Shown here: positions 58,787-64,000 of the stretch, in pieces | How positions within the stretch are numbered: the first letter of the stretch is position 1 | How the letters are laid out: each line of letters begins with the position of its first letter | Origin: Lichtheimia corymbifera B2541 | Taxonomy: Eukaryota > Mucoromycota > Mucoromycetes > Mucorales > Lichtheimiaceae | Assembly: GCA_000697475.1 (NCBI GenBank) | Contig: JNEU01001054.1 | Span: 1 to 64,000, forward strand | DNA length: 64,000 nucleotides | Reading direction: 5' to 3' | Position numbers and translations under genes: made by a program | Notes under the pieces: model-generated | The model's input: the letters and a program-made list of their open reading frames with translations, nothing else | The model's database searches: none | What the model was told of the DNA's origin: nothing

Positions 58787-60091
58787 ATGGACGAAGGATT
58801 TGTTTCCCGGCGAACACGGGGATTGCGTGAGGCCATCACTCTATTCCATCTCTTGGCCATGGTAAGTGTTCCTTTGTTCCTCCTTGTTCTATCACCACTG
58901 CGGGCTGTTGAGGCCCTCATTACAACATTGTGTTCCTCATTCCTATCATAATAGATTGTTGGCCTGGGTATCTTATCGCTGGGTAAGTTTGGTCTTTGTG
59001 TGGGTGTGGGTTGTGTGCTGGTGCGTGTGTGTGGAACCCCGCCAAGCCGATCTGTGCTTGGCAGTGCATTGATTAACGAATATTGTCATCAGGTGCTTAT
59101 ACATTCAATTCGCCATTCAGTCGCACTTTATCATTGACCTTGCTTGGAGTCGGATGCTTCATTGCTATCATCTCTTTCATTGCGTATTTCGGTGCTCATA
59201 TCGAACATGCAGGCTTCTTGAAGACTTACAGCAGCACCATCGCCCTTATGCTTGTTTTAGAAATAAGTAAGTATAAACAAACATTGTGGATTAATTGGAT
59301 ACTTATATGTCCCTCAGTCCTTGTTGGCCTTGTTTATGCGCATAGAAAAGAGGTATGTCGTGGAGGGTAGTCTTGTACGCGTGTTTCTCATTGTATTGGT
59401 CCATAGGTGGATGGTTATGGAAGCAAGGCATGGGACTTTTTCAGTGCTCACGATGATCGTTTATTATTGGACATTGAACAATCGTAAGTATATATCTGCC
59501 AATTTAGCTTTAATCTATTGACTTTTTTGAATGTCAGGTTGCATTGCTGTGGATATGCAAGTCCTACTGATCGGCCGGTTATGAAATGCCCTTCTTTACA
59601 CCACGGACAACAGTTGTCTGGTTGCAAGGATGCAGTGGTGGATGCAATTTATCAATGGCGGGAATGGATACTGGCAACTATTCTCTTGTTGCTTGCTGTA
59701 AAGGTACATATGACGTGATGGAAGACTTGTTTCGATTTATCTAATCCATAATGTTATATGTAAGCTTACGGCATTACTCACTGCAGTGGTGCTTACAGTG
59801 ATGGTTGAAAGGGATGCTGAAGAAGAACGAGAGTACATGGCAGTGCTTTCCGCTCAGAACAATAACCACTCATGGTACGATCACAGTGGAGGACCAAGCA
59901 ACATCGCATCATCAGCAGGAGGTAGTAGTAGCCCTGTGTTTGGCCGACAGCTTCCACCTTACTCCTCATCACCAAGCCGTACTGGGTTCTTTTACCCTCC
60001 GCGTCCACCATCTTATCATCATCAGCAACACAATCCATCATCACGTATACCTCGTTATGGAAGTACACTTTCGACTTCATCTCACAAGTGA
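58787..60091 (+). CDS. Tetraspanin-like membrane protein
   Basis: Seven exons: 58787-58861, 58955-58982, 59093-59266, 59318-59352, 59407-59483, 59538-59703, 59765-60091; 293 aa. Four membrane helices are visible: REAITLFHLLAMIVGLGILSLG, LSLTLLGVGCFIAIISFIAYFG, SSTIALMLVLEIILVGLVYA and ILATILLLLAVKLTALLTAVVL. The large loop between helices 3 and 4 holds the tetraspanin CCG motif (LHCCGYASPTD) plus two further Cys (MKCPSL, SGCKDA). The cytosolic tail is Ser/Pro/Tyr-rich. The short exons and the splice just before CCG are typical. Fungal tetraspanins act in polarised growth and host penetration. The last intron must end in AAG to keep helix 4 in frame. Confidence 0.85.
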
Positions 60092-60640
60092 TATATCTAT
60101 TCCTTCATCATCCTTCATGTTAATATTACAGTAATCTCTCTACCCTTTCCTCTATTCCCACTACTTCCCACCCATACCATTGTAAATTGTGTGCATCCCC
60201 ATCCTGAAAAAATCAATCACAATATAACTAAACCACTTAATGCCAAGGACATCTTTGTTTGACTAGTGGCCTGAGTTGCTCGCATCGCTCCCAAGCTTTT
60301 GATTACTCATTGATTGGCTTAACACTACCTATGAATTAATAGCCTTACAGCAAACTACACGTTTATGCAACCACGCTACCATATCGTAGTATTCATTTTT
60401 ATAGAACGTTCAACCCTTTTCCATCCATGTTTGTAGTAAGAAACCACCTCTGTAATAAGCAGCCTTGGAACAGTGTACACAACAACGATCAAATCAATCC
60501 AACATCAACATGCCCTATCATAAAATACCGGCTAGTAGCCTATTCCTATCATTCTCAGCTTGTGTCAAATCCACTGCATGTCAACGATTCTCCTGCTCCA
60601 TCCTATATTTCCATCCATCAACTGTCTTGCTCTGAGAGGA
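60092..60640. other. Intergenic between tetraspanin and repeat field
   Basis: About 550 bp including the tetraspanin 3' UTR. No gene seen. Confidence 0.45.
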
Positions 60641-61375
60641 TTTGATTGAGCAACTCCGGAACGGCGATGGTCCGGACACCCTATCTATGTCCCCTCCATT
60701 CATAATTCCCTTCACATTATACTCTCCCATTCAAGATTTTCAAATGAAGTGTGAGGTCTTCATTATGACAAAGTCGATCAGCGTGTCCAAGGGTATCTTG
60801 TGTGAAATTTTCATGTTCGAAATGGGCATGATGGACCGTCCACCCTATATATAATACCCATCCGTTCATCGTCGGACGCCCCCATTTTTAATCTCACAAT
60901 GAAGCCTGCGACTTTAAAATGAATGGAGTTGATCAGTATGTCGAAGCCCACGGCCTGACCAAGTTTCACGCTGGAGGTGGACGATTGCGGGGGTGTGCAC
61001 TATGCACCCTACTTGCGTTCCGTCCATCCTATATTTGGGCCGTCCGATTAGTAAAACATCGTAATGAAGCATACGGTTTTTAAATGAATGGAGTTGATCA
61101 GCATGACTCAGAGAGCCTGCTTACCAAGTTTCAAGTTCAAAATGGGGAATCCCAAGATAATGCATACTAAATGACATTTCATTGAATCCGGGCGGGGCAC
61201 GGAATTTCGTCGGTCATAGTAAACCCCACATTACGCCCTCCCATTCAAAGTTCTATAATGAAGCAGGAGTTCTTTAATAATACAAAGTTGATCAGCATGT
61301 CCAGGAGCATCTTGTGTGAAAGTTTCAGGTTCGAGGTAGGCAATCTCGAGGTCATGGCTCGATTTCAGTATGTGT
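60641..61375. repeat. Four diverged tandem units of about 150-200 bp
   Basis: Each unit contains AATGAAGc..., then about 40 bases later a TTGATCAGcatG core (cores at 60773, 60929, 61094 and 61288), and usually a following gtttcA.gTTC.aaaTgGg segment. Units 1 and 4 share cccattcaa and cttgtgtgaaa; units 2 and 3 share aaatgaatggagttgatcag. Distances between cores are 156, 165 and 194 bp. No common open frame. The array abuts the 1 kb repeat copy B. Confidence 0.7.
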
Positions 61376-61379
61376 GTAT

Positions 61380-62412
61380 GTATATCTGACAGTGTCTGAC
61401 CTATTTAATTTCCACTTCTTCCACTCGCAGCTCACTGCCTCTCCTTCCCATTCTCAACTGTTGCCCCCATTCAAGTACAACTACCGCCTGCGAACGATTG
61501 TCTTGCTTCAACCCATCATGTCGACCCTGCAGTTGCTTTAATCCGATTGTCTTTGACTGAATGGCAAGTCCCATGGCGTGTGCACCACACTACAACACCC
61601 GCGTTTCTTGACACTCCACCTTCTCTATACAATCTTACGACCACAATCAAACGTAACAGCATTCATTCCAGCAGTTGCTGTTAGCAATGTCTTTACTCCA
61701 TTGTCTCAAACAGCGTTCTTTGCTTGCAGCATCCTGCCTTGCAGCCTTTGCACGTGAACAGCAAAAGCCATCATATAGAAGCAGCTTTATTTACTGGCGC
61801 CCACTTGCTTCAATGCGCATGACGTCTTATGGATATGGATATGGATTGAATCATGCTTTGATATGTGGGATGGAAGGATATGGATATATACAATGTGTGG
61901 AATGCGTTGTCAACTTGACCTTGTTGCTATCATCCTGGACGATTGGTGGATTCAGTTATCGTACCTTACATACTATTCCTGGCAGCTGCTATTATCATCC
62001 TTTGCACGACCTGTCAGTTATGTCCAACTGCATGTGATATGCCACCTCAAGTCCATCCATCCACCTTTGCACAATGTACGCTCGAAGGATAGAAGGTTCT
62101 CATACCAGTGTATCTCCCCTCATCAGAACAATTCGTCGTACCTCTCAATGTATCTCTTATGAATGATGTTGGATTAAAAGGATTACTTTAATGAAGACAA
62201 GATTGCGGTGGTCTACAAGATCTTCCTTCATCGTGTAAGGGCATTTGATGCATTGTATTGTAGAAAGGTTTAGGCAGGATTGTAAAAAGTACATCCACTT
62301 GAAGGATGCGATGATAAAGGGACAAGAGAGGAAGAGAGAGGGTCTGATTGATTCATTGTTGTGTCTTGAACAAAGGTTGCATCAAGAGCATAATTAATCT
62401 CCCTTCCCTTTG
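61380..62412. repeat. Dispersed ~1 kb repeat, copy B
   Basis: Full-length partner of 1-1075, same orientation, with many substitutions and small indels. It ends about 175 bp upstream of the JMJD4 start codon. A 120-codon frame inside it (61675-62037, TTG start) is not preserved in copy A, so I do not call a gene. 62413-62587 is the remaining JMJD4 upstream region. Confidence 0.8.
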
Positions 62413-62587
62413 TGATTTGAATATACGTTCCTTTTTGGTAATCGAAAGTCGTTGCTTTATTAATAACAGTATACAGGGTACGATAAGCTAGCTATAAACA
62501 CTTGTTGAATGGGGATGACGTCTTGGGGGTAGATATTCGATTTCCAGTCAAATTGAGCCCTGTGCGCGGTCTTTCTGTTTACCATTC

Positions 62588-63944
62588 ATGCATGAAGCAG
62601 CTATGGAAAGCGTGCCATATTATGAAGAGCCACCGAGCTATGACCACTTTCTTCAGAATCACTTGTTACCCAATCGACCAGCCTTGATCGGCCCGGCTTT
62701 AACCAAGGATTGGCGAGCACGAAAAGAATGGGTGGAACCAACCAATGCCATTGGAGCTCATGCACCAGCCATGCAACCACGCCTTGATTACTTGCGCGAG
62801 CAATTCGGTGAAGCCAAAGTGACAGTTGCTGATTGTCAAGAGCGAGAATTCAATGACCAAAAGCGAGTGGATATGAAGTTTGAAGAGTTTATGGATATGT
62901 TTTCTTCTGGACGATATTACTTGAAAGACTGGCACATGGTCAAAGCCTTTCCCAATTATCATGCATACAAGGTGCCCGATATATTTGCAGGTAAGTGTTG
63001 TAGAATCCATTGGGAATAATGCCCTCATGTTTGAGATAGATGACTGGATGAATGAATACTGGCCTACTCGAGAAGACAAGGATGATTACCAATTCGTATA
63101 CATTGGAGGCGACAGCACTTTTACACCTTTGCATGCTGATGTTTACAGGTAAGCTCCCAAGTCCTACTGACAACCAAGACAGCACTGTAACCATGGCATG
63201 TCATAGATCCTATTCTTGGTCCAGTAATATTTGTGGTATCAAAAAGTGGACGTTATTTCCTCCAGGTCAAGAGGACCTCTTGAAGGATCGCCTCAACAAC
63301 TTTGCCTATGATATCCGATCAATTGATGAATCGCAATTCCCCAACTTTGAAAAGGCGAGGCGTATAGTTCTATATCAGAGGGATGGCGAGACATTGTTTG
63401 TTCCGAGCGGGTGGTTCCATCAGGTATTGTACGCACACGCATTAACTTCTCAAAGTATGCTAATGCATGGATCATCATGGTCTTTTAGGTTGAGAATATC
63501 GGTTCCACTATCTCTATTAATCACAATTGGTCTAATGCATGCAACTTGGAGGCAACGTTTCAGTCATTGTCATCCGACCTTGAGGACGTCAGAAGATCAA
63601 TCGATGATGTACGCGAGGAGATGTCACCTATGGAGTTCGTGGGAAGATGCCAATGGTTATTACTTTTGCATAGCGGGTGGGATTGGTCAATACTATTGGA
63701 GTTACTTTTATGTGTATCTCGTCGACTTGGGCAACAAAAAGACTGGGTATTCCAGCCCGATCCCACGTGGCAAGTACAACAAATCCGCAAGGTCATAGAT
63801 ACGCTCCGAGAAAACGAAGGGCAGGCATTAACGACTTACTTGGAAGAAAAGAATCTGGGATCTTGTATAGACGATATAGAGCAAGAATTAGTAAAAGCTA
63901 TTCTCCATGGAAGTTGCAATAGTAATAAAGCGACCACTACTTGA
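62588..63944 (+). CDS. JmjC oxygenase, JMJD4-like
   Basis: Four exons: 62588-62990, 63040-63148, 63207-63423, 63489-63944; 394 aa. The N-terminus (VPYYEEPPSYDHFLQNHLLPNRPALI) is the usual JmjC entry. The iron site is H166-X-D168 in FTPLHADVYRSYSWS, with the third ligand His near 255 in ISINHNW; GIKKWTLFPPG and VPSGWFHQVENIGSTISINH complete the double-stranded helix. In animals JMJD4 hydroxylates a lysine of translation release factor eRF1 in the cytosol; this role is inferred by family. The start could also be the ATG five codons later (MESVPYY). All introns are GT-AG. Confidence 0.9.
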
Positions 63945-64000
63945 CAGGCAATAACAACAGCCCGTCACCCATAAACACCCATGAACACACGCACACACAC

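Noticed and set aside
61675..62037. 120-codon frame within repeat copy B
   Set aside because: Starts at TTG and the aligned copy A (about 310-660) does not keep the frame.

Overview
This is a fungal nuclear window. Every large gene carries short spliceosomal introns (about 37-130 bp), and the gene set is fungal: chitin synthase, a Zn2Cys6 activator, the mitochondrial ribosomal/recombination protein Mhr1, a CBS-PB1 membrane protein and a Pho80-type cyclin. The presence of DP/E2F, NUFIP, CHERP and JMJD4 homologues, the gene-dense tail-to-tail packing, the poly-His/Gln/Ser tracts and the A+T-leaning codon use fit an early-diverging filamentous fungus, most likely Mucoromycota (Mucorales-like). 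I name no species. I read exon structures by eye; every multi-exon model called a gene sums to a multiple of three and keeps frame at each junction.

Layout, left to right. 1-1075 is a ~1 kb dispersed repeat (a second copy lies at 61.38-62.41 kb). Next come cytosolic acetyl-CoA acetyltransferase (1.3-2.9), a seven-helix membrane protein (3.1-4.1), a CHERP-like splicing factor ending in a CCHC knuckle (4.2-6.4, minus), a PH-domain protein (8.0-8.7, minus), a 1003-aa Zn2Cys6 regulator (10.9-14.0), transcription factor DP (14.2-15.8, minus), a CBS/PB1 protein (17.1-19.8, minus), a Rho-type GTPase without the Rho insert (21.3-22.1, minus), and CCR4-NOT subunit NOT2 (23.4-25.2, minus) divergent from Mhr1/mL67 (25.4-25.9).

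26-33 kb is the accessory block. It holds a broken zinc-binding gene, a very young LTR retrotransposon whose only ORF joins Gag directly to integrase with no protease or reverse transcriptase, the tRNA-Ala(AGC) gene it inserted beside (the same tRNA its primer-binding site matches), and a degenerate tyrosine-recombinase/C2H2 gene with internal tandem duplications. After it come NUFIP (33.3-34.9), chitin synthase (35.0-37.9, minus), a class B DnaJ (39.7-40.8), an F-box protein (41.0-43.0, minus), a small methyltransferase (43.2-43.8, minus), mitochondrial citrate synthase (46.9-48.7), an uncertain small gene (49.5-50.1), a Pho80-like cyclin (51.4-52.9, minus), FGAM synthase (53.7-57.8, minus), a tetraspanin-like protein (58.8-60.1), a field of diverged tandem repeats plus the second 1 kb repeat (60.6-62.4), and a JMJD4-type oxygenase (62.6-63.9).

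The genes are mostly unrelated housekeeping functions, with no pathway cluster. The most unusual signals are the Gag-integrase element and its tRNA relationship, the high share of GC-AG introns (4 of about 63 modelled), the duplicated recombinase remnant, and the long repeat that twice lies just upstream of a plus-strand gene.
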